From: Pachypanchax playfairii
Taxonomy: Eukaryota > Chordata > Actinopteri > Cyprinodontiformes > Aplocheilidae
Direction of reading: 5' to 3'
NCBI GenBank assembly: GCA_006937955.1
Contig: SSNP01000068.1
Span: 481,201 to 545,200, forward strand
DNA: 64,000 nt
Below, one piece after another: positions 13,101 to 21,449 of this stretch. Both the position numbers and the translations under genes were made by a program. The number at the start of each line of letters is the position of its first letter. Within the stretch, counting starts at the first letter, position 1. Below the pieces are notes generated by a model that saw only the letters and a list, made by a program, of their open reading frames with translations, was not told the origin of the DNA and ran no database searches.

Positions 13101-13290
13101 AGCTGCCTTACGTCAGACTCGGGTTGCAGTGTATCTGGACTGGGAGGCTGGCAGCATTTCCTTCTACAGAGGTTCCCATGACAACTGCAGCCATCTTCAT
13201 ACTTGCAAAGCAGAAGCCTTTAGTGATGCCCTCTACCCTGCTTTAGAACTGCACCCACATACTTCTGCACAAATTTGTCTGCTAACATAA
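976..13290 (+). CDS. NLR gene A: RING-FISNA-NACHT-LRR-B30.2 protein (NLRC3-like/NLRP12-like fish NLR)
   Basis: Predicted cytosolic innate immune sensor of the teleost-expanded NLR class. Nine GT-AG exons join in frame: 976-1034, 1265-1360, 3605-3703, 5553-5719, 7723-9514, 11187-11360, 11552-11725, 12408-12454, 12761-13290 (3138 nt, 1045 aa). Domain order: Ser-rich N-terminus with two S-V-S-x-(R/E)-(T/S)-D motifs (1-84); C3HC4 RING (Cys90 to Cys132); FISNA (about 142-225); NACHT with Walker A GVAGIGKS (237-244) and Walker B ILDGLDES (311-318); two LRR exons (738-853); PRY-SPRY (870-1045). No internal stop or frameshift was seen. Two LRR exons is few for the family. The ligand is unknown. Exon borders are my own calls from splice sites and frame, without transcript support. 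Confidence 0.88.
1081..1125. repeat. (TGAT)n microsatellite
   Basis: About eleven tandem TGAT units in intron 1 of NLR gene A. A short (AAAAT)n run follows near 1148-1168. Confidence 0.9.
1265..1360 (+). CDS. NLR gene A coding exon 2 (Ser-rich repeat exon)
   Basis: The 96-nt exon sits between TTTCAG and GTAAAT and encodes GGPSGVSIRTDKSM within a short hydrophilic segment. Exon 3 repeats the pattern, as do many fish NLRC3-like N-termini. Phase 2 at both ends allows exon duplication without frame change. Confidence 0.7.
1361..3604 (+). other. Intron 2 of NLR gene A
   Basis: AT-rich intron of about 2.2 kb. Small open frames in it have no recognisable domain. I see no further exon and no clear mobile element. 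Confidence 0.5.
3605..3703 (+). CDS. NLR gene A coding exon 3 (Ser-rich repeat exon)
   Basis: The 99-nt exon has acceptor TTTGTAG and donor AAAG|GTAAAT. It encodes SSVSMESDASM, a second copy of the motif in exon 2. NLR gene B has only one exon of this kind. Confidence 0.7.
3860..5466 (-). mobile_element. Full-length Tc1/mariner element
   Basis: The element (3862-5464) has long inverted ends beginning CAGTGGGGCAAAAAAGTATT and is flanked by a TA duplication at 3860-3861 and 5465-5466. It lies in intron 3 of NLR gene A and carries a Tc1 transposase frame on the minus strand. A partial second copy at 18169-18913 differs at only a few bases, so the family moved recently on an evolutionary scale. 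Confidence 0.95.
4079..5101 (-). pseudogene. Tc1 transposase with one nonsense codon
   Basis: The frame is 341 codons, the usual Tc1 transposase length, and starts at ATG 5099-5101 (MAKTKELSKDTRNKIVDLHQ). It holds an N-terminal paired-type helix-turn-helix region and the catalytic DDE triad in the contexts IIWSDETKIE, FQHDNDPKHT and SPDLNPIENLW. A TAG at 4964-4966 interrupts the DNA-binding part. The second copy has TGG (Trp) at the same position (near 18415). The stop separates the first roughly 45 residues from the rest, so this copy should not give full-length enzyme. Otherwise it appears intact. Confidence 0.92.
5553..5719 (+). CDS. NLR gene A coding exon 4 (RING finger)
   Basis: The exon encodes a complete C3HC4 pattern: CSVC (Cys90, Cys93), CGHLSCKDC (Cys105, His107, Cys110, Cys113) and CSTC (Cys129, Cys132). 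All eight zinc ligands are present. It starts after TCTTACAG and ends at TCAG|GTAATA in phase 1. A RING suggests E3 ubiquitin ligase capacity, which is inferred only from the motif. Confidence 0.85.
5985..7535 (-). mobile_element. LINE (Rex/L2/CR1-type) remnant, antisense
   Basis: Read on the minus strand, pieces of a non-LTR retrotransposon ORF2 appear in order. They are a pre-RT segment near 7533-7237 (MPWMNRNIHLLLKAHN), an RT segment (NELNKFYARNG, then LAFNSH near 7000), VPQGCVMSP-like and FADD-type RT core near 6850-6720, and a C-terminal piece with NFYRCIIKSILTSCLTVWY near 6400. Frameshifts, stops and an internal deletion in the RT domain make it dead. It lies in the intron before the NACHT exon of NLR gene A. 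Confidence 0.85.
7723..9514 (+). CDS. NLR gene A coding exon 5 (FISNA-NACHT)
   Basis: The single 1792-nt exon runs from TTATAG to GCTGT|GTGAGT. FISNA occupies about 7723-7980. Walker A GVAGIGKS lies at 8010-8033 and Walker B ILDGLDES follows about 220 nt later. NACHT-associated helices run to LIPAVRSS at the end. It has exactly the same length as the NACHT exon of NLR gene B and aligns to it without an indel. From about 7981 to 9411 the two are nearly identical. Confidence 0.95.
9722..9830. repeat. Dispersed repeat shared with 13790-13906
   Basis: The blocks TTTAACAAAGTAAT(A/G)CCTCCA and AAATTATATT(C/T)(A/G)AAGTAAAATAT occur in the same order and spacing at both places. The family is not recognised. 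Confidence 0.6.
10195..10558. repeat. Dispersed repeat, copy 2, with a short inverted-terminus element
   Basis: CTGTCCCAATAC at 10195-10206 is matched by its inverse GTATTGGGACAG at 10301-10312, giving a 118-bp MITE-like unit. Similarity to copy 1 (293-641) continues past that inverse to about 10558, so the unit is part of a larger repeat. GC-rich sequence at 10733-10900 (GCATTGTGGGTAAT) may be another part of the same family. Confidence 0.65.
11187..11360 (+). CDS. NLR gene A coding exon 6 (LRR)
   Basis: The 174-nt exon encodes one ribonuclease-inhibitor-type LRR pair with LRDLDLSNNDLTDSGVKLL. It has phase 2 at both ends. Its length equals that of the next exon and of both LRR exons in NLR gene B, as expected of modular LRR exons. 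Confidence 0.9.
11552..11725 (+). CDS. NLR gene A coding exon 7 (LRR)
   Basis: The 174-nt exon has acceptor TTTTTCAG and donor AA|GTAAAT and encodes SHLIELDLSYNHPGDSGVK. The L-x-x-L-x-L-S-x-N core is clear. It is the last LRR before the SPRY linker. Confidence 0.9.
12408..12454 (+). CDS. NLR gene A coding exon 8 (linker)
   Basis: The 47-nt exon encodes FEKSGSHRMRPGYKK and joins the LRRs to the B30.2 exon. NLR gene B has a linker exon of exactly the same length and phase, which supports a call that would be too short to trust alone. Confidence 0.75.
12761..13290 (+). CDS. NLR gene A coding exon 9 (PRY-SPRY/B30.2)
   Basis: The exon starts after TTTCTTCCAG with YACELTLDSNTAHRNLHLS, the typical PRY opening. 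SPRY landmarks follow: a WEVE-like segment replaced by CYFAVEVVEP, SWCM, VAVYLDWEAGSISFY and LYPALELHPH. It ends at TAA 13288-13290. B30.2 domains bind protein ligands, but the target here is unknown. Confidence 0.93.
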
Positions 13291-13789
13291 AAAATCTCAT
13301 GTGTATATAACTCATGTGAATTAGGGGTGTGACAGTATGTCGATATTCTTCTTTTCAGACCCCTTAGTGACTTTTTACAAGGCGTAAGGATAGCGTAGTG
13401 TTATCACCACCTGCGTAGTTTGAGAGATTAAAACTGAAAGAGAAGTTGTTGACCTGTTTTCACCCACTATGAAGGTAAGAACACCTGTGGAGCTAAAATA
13501 TTCAACAGAAACCTCAGAAAAACTGTTTTTAATGGAAGGGCCTCTTTAAATGAAACAATTTTTTTTAGCAGCAGAATGATAAAAAGATTTAAACATTACT
13601 GAACTATATCAACTCTACCAAACAGCGTTATCAGCCAATGCCGATATATAGAAAAAGGGCAAATATCGATCTATCCTTACGGCAAATATCCATGAAACAT
13701 CTGAAGCTATTTTAATTATACATATTTGCAAAACCTTTAACACAAAAACATGTAAAAGGACCTTCTCTTAAAGGTGGGATATGGAATAT
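13291..13789. other. Intergenic, no gene seen
   Basis: Presumed 3' UTR and spacer of NLR gene A. I see no recognisable coding sequence. Confidence 0.4.
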
Positions 13790-13906
13790 TTTCTTAAAAA
13801 GTAATATATTTAACAAAGTAATACCTCCACAGGGGGTTTGAGGGCTGTAGAATCAAAATACTCTATTTTCTTTAGAAATTATATTTGAAGTAAAATATAT
13901 TAAAAT
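13790..13906. repeat. Dispersed repeat, interrupted by a retroviral element
   Basis: Partner of the repeat at 9722-9830. Similarity stops at 13906, where the LTR at 13907 begins. Confidence 0.55.
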
Positions 13907-14410
13907 TGTAAGAAAAATATGTATTTGCGTTTATTCTCATCACGATTTCATTATTATTTACTCTAACATAAGTATCTAAGTGTAATATCTCTTAGTGCAG
14001 GACAGCTATGAACAATGATTCTTTCTCATGATAGAATTAGAAAGGTATTCTTTGATCTGTAGAAACTTTTATTCTAAGGTCTATGTGCCTCTATGAGGGA
14101 GTCTCGCTTCAAGATAAGAACCAACGTCATAAATTCTGATCTGCATGTGTTCTGCTCCGAGGCCAAGAGACGCCGGGATGGGAACATCAACACTTTGTTA
14201 TCTATCAGAGAAGGGATGGACTTTGCTGAACTTCCCTATAAAGTATCCAATTTGTTAATGTTTTTTCAGTGACTGAATGCTGTAAGTCTAGCTTCATTCA
14301 CTCCTTGCTGCAAGTAAACCTAAAGAAAACTTTACATCCCTTGTCTGTGGTTCTTCTATTGTCTGAGGGTTTAAACTGTGTTTTGGTGTCGAGGAACTAT
14401 TTTCCTGACA
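13907..14410 (+). repeat. 5' LTR candidate
   Basis: The start TGTAAGAAAAATATGTATTT recurs at 15838 after a polypurine tract, which fixes the left edge. The right edge (CTGACA) is set by the primer site that follows. It is unconfirmed because the 3' LTR is truncated. Confidence 0.7.
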
Positions 14411-14414
14411 TTCT

Positions 14415-14431
14415 TGGTCCTTCGAGCCGGA
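14415..14431 (+). promoter_or_regulatory. Primer-binding site, complementary to tRNA-Tyr 3' end
   Basis: TGGTCCTTCGAGCCGGA is complementary to the 3' end of vertebrate tRNA-Tyr including its CCA. It lies four bases after the LTR, where reverse-transcription priming sites sit. Confidence 0.8.
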
Positions 14432-14921
14432 TTCCAAAACCCGCCCGGACCCAGGGAGGATCTCTGTGAAACTGTAGTCTGTGCACCGCCAGGTCTGGGA
14501 CCTGTTTTGGAAAGTCCTCCGTCTCGTCGTTAGGTCAAAAAGGAGGCCAGTAGAGCAGAGTCATCCCTCCTGGTGTCTGAGACGGTGATGGAAATCCGCC
14601 CTCAACAGAGAAGACAGCGACTTGTGAGTATAAAGATAAACAAAGAAAAAAGTGTGGCTGAGTGACTGGGTCGCTGCGTAAGACCAGAAAAAGGCTCATG
14701 AGTAACAGACTAGGGTGAACGGTCTATAAAGATGGTCCCGGCCAGGGTGAATGGCTTTTGGCAGGGCTCTTAAAAGAAATGCCCGTGTGAAACTCACGTT
14801 AAAGACAGACGCGTGCGTGACTGGGTCACGAAAAAGCACTTGTGACAGAGGTCATGATAGAGAAGCAATATTGTTAAAATAGAAAAAACAAAAAAAAGGA
14901 GAGGAAAGAATAGAGATACCT

Positions 14922-15020
14922 GTGTGTGTGTGTGCTTCTGTGTGTAAGGGAAAACCTGGTACCATGTGTGTGTGTGTGTGTCTGTGCTCTCTGTGTGTGT
15001 GTGTGTGTGCTTCAGTCTGT
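14922..15020. repeat. (GT)n microsatellite cluster
   Basis: Three interrupted GT runs inside the interior of the retroviral element. Frames encoding Cys-Val or Thr-His strings here are artefacts of the dinucleotide. Confidence 0.85.
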
Positions 15021-15918
15021 GTCAGCAGAGTCAGGCTGCTTAGAGCTCTGTTAAACAAACTGAAAAAGACTGTGTGGAGAGTCTCATCTCATTTATACAT
15101 TGGGCCAATGAATGATTAGGAGATCAGGTGTCTGGGAAGCTTATCATCCCAAATGATTAGTTCATACAAACTGGTTGGCCGGATTCTCTATTAAGGAGCT
15201 AGGAAATAATAAGAATATATATATATATTATATCATAATAATAATGAGCTCATATTAAAATAAAATCATCACTGGGAGGTGATGCAAAGAACTACATAAA
15301 ATTGATGGCAAATATAAAGTTATATGTAATTAGTATCAAAATAAATAAATATATAATATATAAAACTAAAAGAGAAATGGCAAAACGCGTGACACAAAAA
15401 TAAAAAGAAATATGTTAAAAGCTGGATGAATGAATGTGTGATGGAGTGTGTGATGTTGATTGTGCTTACTGAGAGATGAGAGAAAGCAAAAAGGGTCAAA
15501 CTTTTATATGGCATTAAATAAGTCCTAAAAACACTTAATGGTGAGAAAAATAACAACTTTTAAAACTTTTTAGGAAATGATTTGTAAAATTAGACAAATA
15601 CAGGAGCGCTCGTTAATCTATGTAAAGACGAGATGTGATAATGCAATCGGATGTCTGACACAGACGGAGACTTGACAAATAGGTAATATTCTGATTTATG
15701 ATTGACATTTGGGTCCTTGTATATTTAAAGATCTTTGCAAAGAAGGAAATGCTTTGGCTTTTCACAACTTTCACAAGGAAGACCGGCTTATTTTTCTAAT
15801 CTATCTGATATAAAGTCATTCTGATAAATGGGGGAAATGTAAGAAAAATATGTATTTGCATTTATTCTCATCATGATTTTATTATTATTTACTCGAACAT
15901 GTAAATACTTATGTGTCT

Positions 15919-16643
15919 GTGACGTGATTTTATATTATTTTACAACTTTTTTACAACTTTATCAGTAATACATTTTTACACATTGACCACTTTTCTACAC
16001 AAATTGTGATGCTGAGATTTTCAGTATTGAAGATATAAATATGCACATTTATGGAATCTTGCTGCTAGGGATGGTACCAAAACCCGGTATTAAATTAGCC
16101 CCCGGGCTGATTCTGATGGTCTAAAATTCATATCTCAATATTTTTCTTCTGAATCTCGATATATGATATATATCAATAAAATCTTTTCTTTTCAAGTAAC
16201 CAAACAGACAGTATAAATCTGTCTGGGGTGGTAAGAACTCAGCTTGAGGTGGCCATGTACCCCCCCCTCCCCCCTAGCCCCGCCCCTGATGTTAAGACAG
16301 ACCAATACTGGAAGGACTGTATTTAAGTAGCATCAAGGAATGTAATAAAAGGAAAATGAAAGTATAAAACATTTTCTTTGGATTTGGGAGGTTTAGTTTT
16401 GTCTAGAACCTGCCAAATATTAAATATGTAATTTGTTTCAATAAATTCTTATTTTCTGTCAATAAAGATGCTTTCTTAATGTTTTTAGCTCATGCGCTGA
16501 ATTCTTGTTCACACATCTGACTCATGATAAATGATTCTAGACAAGTTAAAGATCCTGAAACCCTGTGAGAGTCGGTGCTGCGTCTCTCTGAAGGTAGAAA
16601 AACTGGATGAGCTGTTCTACTCTGTTACTCTCTGTACTTTCAG
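15919..16643. other. Intergenic, no gene seen
   Basis: Low-complexity AT-rich sequence with a poly-C patch near 16260. No supported gene. Confidence 0.4.
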
Positions 16644-16883
16644 CTGTGATACAGAAACACATTCACTTAACAAATGTTCATGTGTGTGATGGGAATATCA
16701 ACGTTATTAGAGAAAAATGTGACGTGAATAAAGAACCAAAACAACTGCTGAAGCAGGAAAATGAAATGAAGGAAAACAAAATAAGATGCGAGATGGAACA
16801 TGATGAGACTGAGGTGAAGAAGCTCAAACAGGATGTGAACGTGATTAACCAGCACAGTGTCATGGATGATCACCTGAGTGAAG
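16644..16883 (+). other. Possible orphan exon with charged coiled-coil-like coding
   Basis: The open stretch lies between a good acceptor (CTGTACTTTCAG) and a good donor (GAAG|GTGAGA). It encodes a Lys/Glu-rich helix-prone segment (LLKQENEMKENK, EVKKLKQDVNVI). I do not recognise the family and see no partner exons nearby. It may be a remnant exon or chance. Confidence 0.3.
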
Positions 16884-17254
16884 GTGAGAACATGAAACAA
16901 GTGGTGACATGTTGAGTTGGAGTGAAAACGGTGTAACCAGACGAACTCAAACTGAAGAGACGAGCTCTGCAGGAACTAGATCCTCTGACAGCTGGACTTT
17001 TCTGACTGACCCACTCTAGTTATGATGATGATGGAGTGGAGGATTATTGTTGTGCACACCTGTGGTTTAGTGCTCAGGTAAATTACACAGTAACATGTTC
17101 AAAGACTAGTTATCCTCAAAGTCGTTCCAAAGAAGTTTCCATCTTTCTTCCAGTCTGAGATGAAACAACTCCATATGAACAGGTTTGTTCCAGGATTCAC
17201 AGCTTCCGCAGAGACTGATAGACCGGAAACGGAAAGAGTCTTTCAGAATAAAAT

Positions 17255-17264
17255 NNNNNNNNNN
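17255..17264. other. Assembly gap (10 N)
   Basis: Ten N bases. Sequence to the right repeats the block that starts at 20989. Confidence 1.
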
Positions 17265-18167
17265 CCTCTGACCATAACAAGCAAGGCAGGTGAAGCGTCC
17301 TGCCCAAGCTAAAGGGGGATTTGAACCAGCAACCCTTCACTTAACACACGACCTGCTTTACCTCCTGAAATACTGCCGTCCTCAAGTTCACAATGAACTC
17401 AGTTGAAGACAAAGAACCTTCACCCACGTGGTCCTTTACAGAGGAAGTGGAATGTTTCTAACGGGAACCAGAATAAACGGAATATTTAACGTTTTAGTTT
17501 CTAGTATTTTTCAGATCATGTAGAAACTTCCTGGGTTTGATGTTTGTTTTAAACTCTGTATTTATTTCAGTTAAACTTGTTCCTGCTTCACCTGTTCATT
17601 TTGTTTAAACACCTGCCTTTTTATTTGTTGTGGGTTTTCCCCCCTTCATTGTTTTATATAAAACAACTGCTGATTCTTTGTTCTTGACTTGAATCCTTCA
17701 TTCACACTTCCATATTCTTCAACCTCCATCAGAACATTTTAGAACATTTTGGTGGTTTTCAGGATCAAGTTATAACCTGAGATTGATCTCAGTTCCTCCA
17801 CGTCACACCTGAAGGGGGAGATTCTATTCTATTTGAATGTTTTTCTGCAGCAGAGAACATGTCTGAGAAGAAGAGGAGACGATCTCCAACAGCCGACTCG
17901 TCCTCTGGTGTCTCATCAGAACCTCCAGTCAGGTAAGAAATGATGGACATGTGTGTGTGTGTGTTATAAATGTGCTAAATAATAACATAAATGTATTTTC
18001 TTAGTTTACAGAAGAGGCATGATGAGCCGGCAGGTCCAACTGGTGTCTCCATTAAGAGTGATAAGTCCAGATATTTGCCACCCAACTTCAGAGAAGACAA
18101 ATCAGAATGGTATAAATTAATGTTGTGATTTTATTATAAAAAGTTTGTCTTATGGTTGACTCAACTG
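17265..18167 (+). repeat. Duplicate block containing NLR gene B exons 1-2 (copy 1)
   Basis: Near-identical to 20989-21684, with about 207 extra bases in the middle (roughly 17485-17700). The left edge is a 10-N gap and the right edge is a single n at 18168. This may be an alternative haplotype placed in tandem. Confidence 0.85.
17859..18109 (+). pseudogene. Duplicate NLR exons 1-2 (17859-17932, 18005-18109)
   Basis: The exons encode MSEKKRRRSPTADSSS and GPTGVSIKSDKSRYLPP and look the same as exons 1-2 of NLR gene B, splice sites included. No RING exon follows before the second copy. They are either an assembly duplicate or an alternative first-exon pair for NLR gene B. Confidence 0.7.
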
Positions 18168-18168
18168 N
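18168..18168. other. Single-n assembly junction
   Basis: One ambiguous base joins the duplicate exon block to the interior of a Tc1 element. The left end of that Tc1 is absent, so the join is probably artificial. Confidence 0.8.
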
Positions 18169-18550
18169 CGTGTCCTGGCTTCAGCAGGGGGACACGTCTG
18201 GCACTGCAGGATTTGAGTCCCTGGCGGCGTAGTGTGTTACTGATGGTAGCCTTTGTTACTTTGGTCCCAGCTCTCTGCAGGTCATTCACTAGGTCCCTCC
18301 GTGTGGTTCTGGGATTTTTGCTCACCGTTCTTGTGATCATTTTGACCCCACGGGGTGAGATCTTGCGTGGAGCCCCAGATCGAGGGAGATTATCAGTGGT
18401 CTTGTATGTCTTCCATTTTCTAATAATTGCTCCCACAGTTGATTTCTTCACACCAAGCTGCTTACCTATTGCAGATTCAGTCTTCCCAGCCTGGTGAAGG
18501 TCTACAATTTTGTTTCTGGTGTCCTTTGACAGCTCTTTGGTCTTGGCCAT
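18169..18550 (-). pseudogene. Tc1 transposase N-terminal fragment
   Basis: The open frame of about 127 residues starts at ATG 18548-18550. It covers the DNA-binding helix-turn-helix region and stops at the junction before the catalytic domain. It keeps the Trp codon that is a stop in the copy at 4079-5101. Confidence 0.9.
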
Positions 18551-18915
18551 AGTGGAGTTTGGAGCGTGACTGTTTGAGGTTGTGGACAGGTGTCTTTTAT
18601 ACTGATAACGAGTTCACACAGGTGCCATTAATACAGGTAACGAGTGGAGGACCGAGGAGCCTCTTAAAGAAGTTACAGGTCTGTGAAAGCCAGAAATCTT
18701 ACTTGTTTGTAGGTGACCAAATACTTATTTTCCACCATAATTTGCAAATAAATTCTTTAAAAATCAGACAATGTGATTTTCTGGATTTTTTTTCCTCATT
18801 TTGTCTCTCATAGTTGAGGTATACCTATGATGAAAATTACAGGCCTCTCTGATCTTTTTAAGTGGGAGAACTTACACAATTGGTGGCTGACTAAATACTT
18901 CTTTGCCCCACTGTA
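18169..18915 (-). mobile_element. Partial Tc1 element, second copy
   Basis: Matches 4720-5464 of the full-length copy with about three substitutions. It ends in the same terminus CCCCACTG followed by TA. The transposase C-terminal half and one inverted end are missing at the n junction. The intact right flank differs from that of copy 1, so it is a separate insertion. Confidence 0.92.
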
Positions 18916-20988
18916 TATGATATATGATTTCTATACATGTCTATGGTTGAAACTGATAAGGTTTTACGCGCTCAATAAGTTACTGTGCGCGCGCACATGG
19001 TGGCGGCAGTTAACTGTTTGATCTAAATCACGTTGCATTTGTATATTTTTTTTACTTTGGGGCCTGGAAGCTGCCAGTTTTAAGCTAACCGAGTGCGATC
19101 TCGAACCTCACGTCGCCACCTCAACGTCTGACATGGCAATGGGATTTTGCATGGGCTGCAGACGTCAGATGGGCGGTGAAGTGGTGGCAACCATGGTGGC
19201 AACGTTATGAAGTGAACGTTTACTGGTGGCGACGTCGCGGCGGCGTACTTCAAAATAACGTGTCAAATTCATACAAATTATGAACGTCTGTCACCTGACG
19301 TCGCCTCACGTACGTGTATAAACTTACGCCGCCTCAAAGTTTCTCACCTGACGTCGCCTCAAGAGCGTTTGTCATTATTGAACCTGGTAGCAGATGGAGT
19401 GACTGTTTACAGTGAAGAAATCTATTTACATTTCTTAAAATCACCAATTACAACAGATATTGAATAGCTTCGTCTGGACAGCGCTGCAACCCAATGACTT
19501 GTGTTGGCAGTTTACAATTAAAAATTGCAAACGGCTAAAGAATGCAAGTAAATTGAAGCTTTAAGAAGAAGACAAAATAGACCATCATGGTGTGGATGCA
19601 CAAAGTTCTACCTTTGTTTGCTATAAAACAGACAACAGAAAATTGACGTTTTTGGCACAAAATTATTGTTTATGCAAGAATCTACTAAAATCAAAAATAA
19701 GGATAATACAGACTGTGATTTTATACACTAATTTAGAGCCTAAAGTTTATCACTAAAAATTGTTAATTTTGGTGTGACTTACTCTTTCAAGGGAAAAATT
19801 AGAAGAATTTTTTTACCTAGTATATTAGTTATTACTTTTGTTATGCTGTAATTACTTTTAACAAATATAATATAATATAATACACATAGTGTTAAGAGAG
19901 TTTAAAGTAAGAGAAATTGAACTTTCAACCTCATGCTTTGTAGAGAAACAGCAACCCGAGGCCACAGAGATACATGAGAGGTGAAAGCAAAATACATTTA
20001 AACCTTTACCAAATGGTAAATAAATGAAACAGTTTAATAGTTAGAAATGCCTAAAGTCGTAACAAGAATCTCCTGTTTGTACAACATAAGATTTTATTAT
20101 TTGAATGGCTGAAGTGGCACAAACGGTGTAAGAGGAGTTGATTATCACTATTGTGGCAGCCATAGACATACAGCGCTATCCATGCGTTTGTGAGCTTATC
20201 AAACGTACACGTTACACGACAGTCTCCTTAGGCAGGAAATCCGTGGCAGCTTGGGCGACTGGACGAACGCTTCTCATCGCAGTAAGTTGGATTTCATTTC
20301 TATTAAAGAGGCTTTAAGACTTTAATGTTTCTGAAATGATCTTTATGTAGTTTGGAGCTAGTTCCTAATAACAACAGTCATCATATTTCATCCTCAGTGA
20401 TCAGTTTGTCATAAATAAACAGAAAAGCTTTCGTTGTTTTAATGCCACGTGGAGCTGGAAAACAAACAAAATCAGTTAGAGATAAGAAAGAGATAATACA
20501 TGATTTGCATATTTATTTCTATATTACTGTCTGTATCTGCAGAGATCAGTCTGGTTTTAACTGAAGAGTTGATCCGTTTTATTATTTTAAAAGAAGTTAC
20601 ATCCGAAACTGAGTGCTGAATAATCCTTTATCAGCAGGCGGGTCTTTAATATATAATGTTAAAATTCATATATAGATAATTTAATATATTTGTTGTAAAC
20701 ATATTAAACAATAAAAACTTACAGTTAGTACTTGAACGCTTTATGATAAATGATGTCAACTTGTGAAGCACTCTGACTCAAAGAGTTTCACACAACACAC
20801 ATTACCACACTCTCACATGTGATAAATGACTCACATGTTGCAACTACAGCTGCCCCGGGGCCACGAGGACGGAATTTCCAGTCCCGCTCCCGCATTGTGC
20901 ACTCCCGCGCCCGCAATGAGCTTTCTCTATTTGTCCCGCGCCGCATTGCTTTGCGTCGGGTCGGGAGTGCAGGGCTCTACCACGAGGT
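18916..20988. other. Intergenic, no gene seen; CpG-rich patch at 19080-19380
   Basis: Mostly AT-rich with no recognisable coding. The patch at 19080-19380 is rich in CpG and ACGTC words and contains TCACCTGACGTCGCCTCA twice (19291-19308 and 19344-19361). A second GC-rich patch at 20850-20985 abuts the duplicate block. Confidence 0.5.
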
Positions 20989-21375
20989 CCTCTGACCATT
21001 ACAAGCAAGGCAGGTGAAGCGTCCTGCCCAAGCTAAAGGGGGATTTGAACCAGCAACCCTTCACTTAACACACGACCTGCTTTACCTCCTGAAATACTGC
21101 CGTCCTCAAGTTCACAATGAACTCAGTTGAAGACAAAGAACCTTCACCCACGTGGTCCTTTACAGAGGAAGTGGAATGTTTCTAACGGGAACCAGAATAA
21201 ACAGAATATTTAACGTTTTCACACTTCCATATTCTTCAACCTCCATCAGAACATTTTAGAACATTTTGGTGGTTTTCAGGATCAAGTTATAACCTGAGAT
21301 TGATCTCAGTTCCTCCACGTCACACCTGAAGGGGGAGATTCTATTCTATTTGAATGTTTTTCTGCAGCAGAGAAC

Positions 21376-21449
21376 ATGTCTGAGAAGAAGAGGAGACGAT
21401 CTCCAACAGCCGACTCGTCCTCTGGTGTCTCATCAGAACCTCCAGTCAG
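21376..21449 (+). CDS. NLR gene B coding exon 1
   Basis: Encodes MSEKKRRRSPTADSSSGVSS and ends CAG|GTAAGA in phase 2. The acceptor TTTCTGCAG just upstream implies a non-coding leader exon. Confidence 0.75.

Larger units (their letters stand above)
13907..15918 (+). mobile_element. Internally deleted endogenous retrovirus / LTR retrotransposon
   Basis: A 5' LTR candidate (13907-14410, TG...CA) with a TATAAA box at 14237-14242 is followed after four bases by a primer-binding site. About 1.4 kb of non-coding interior follows. A polypurine run GGGGGAAA then precedes a second copy of the LTR start at 15838, which stays similar for only about 80 bases. No gag, pol or env domain is readable, so the element is defective and 3'-truncated. 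It could equally be a non-autonomous LTR element derived from such a retrovirus. Confidence 0.8.

Noticed and set aside
14411..14440. A tRNA-Tyr gene
   Set aside because: Only the 3' acceptor complement is present, with no cloverleaf. It sits right after an LTR, so it is a primer site.
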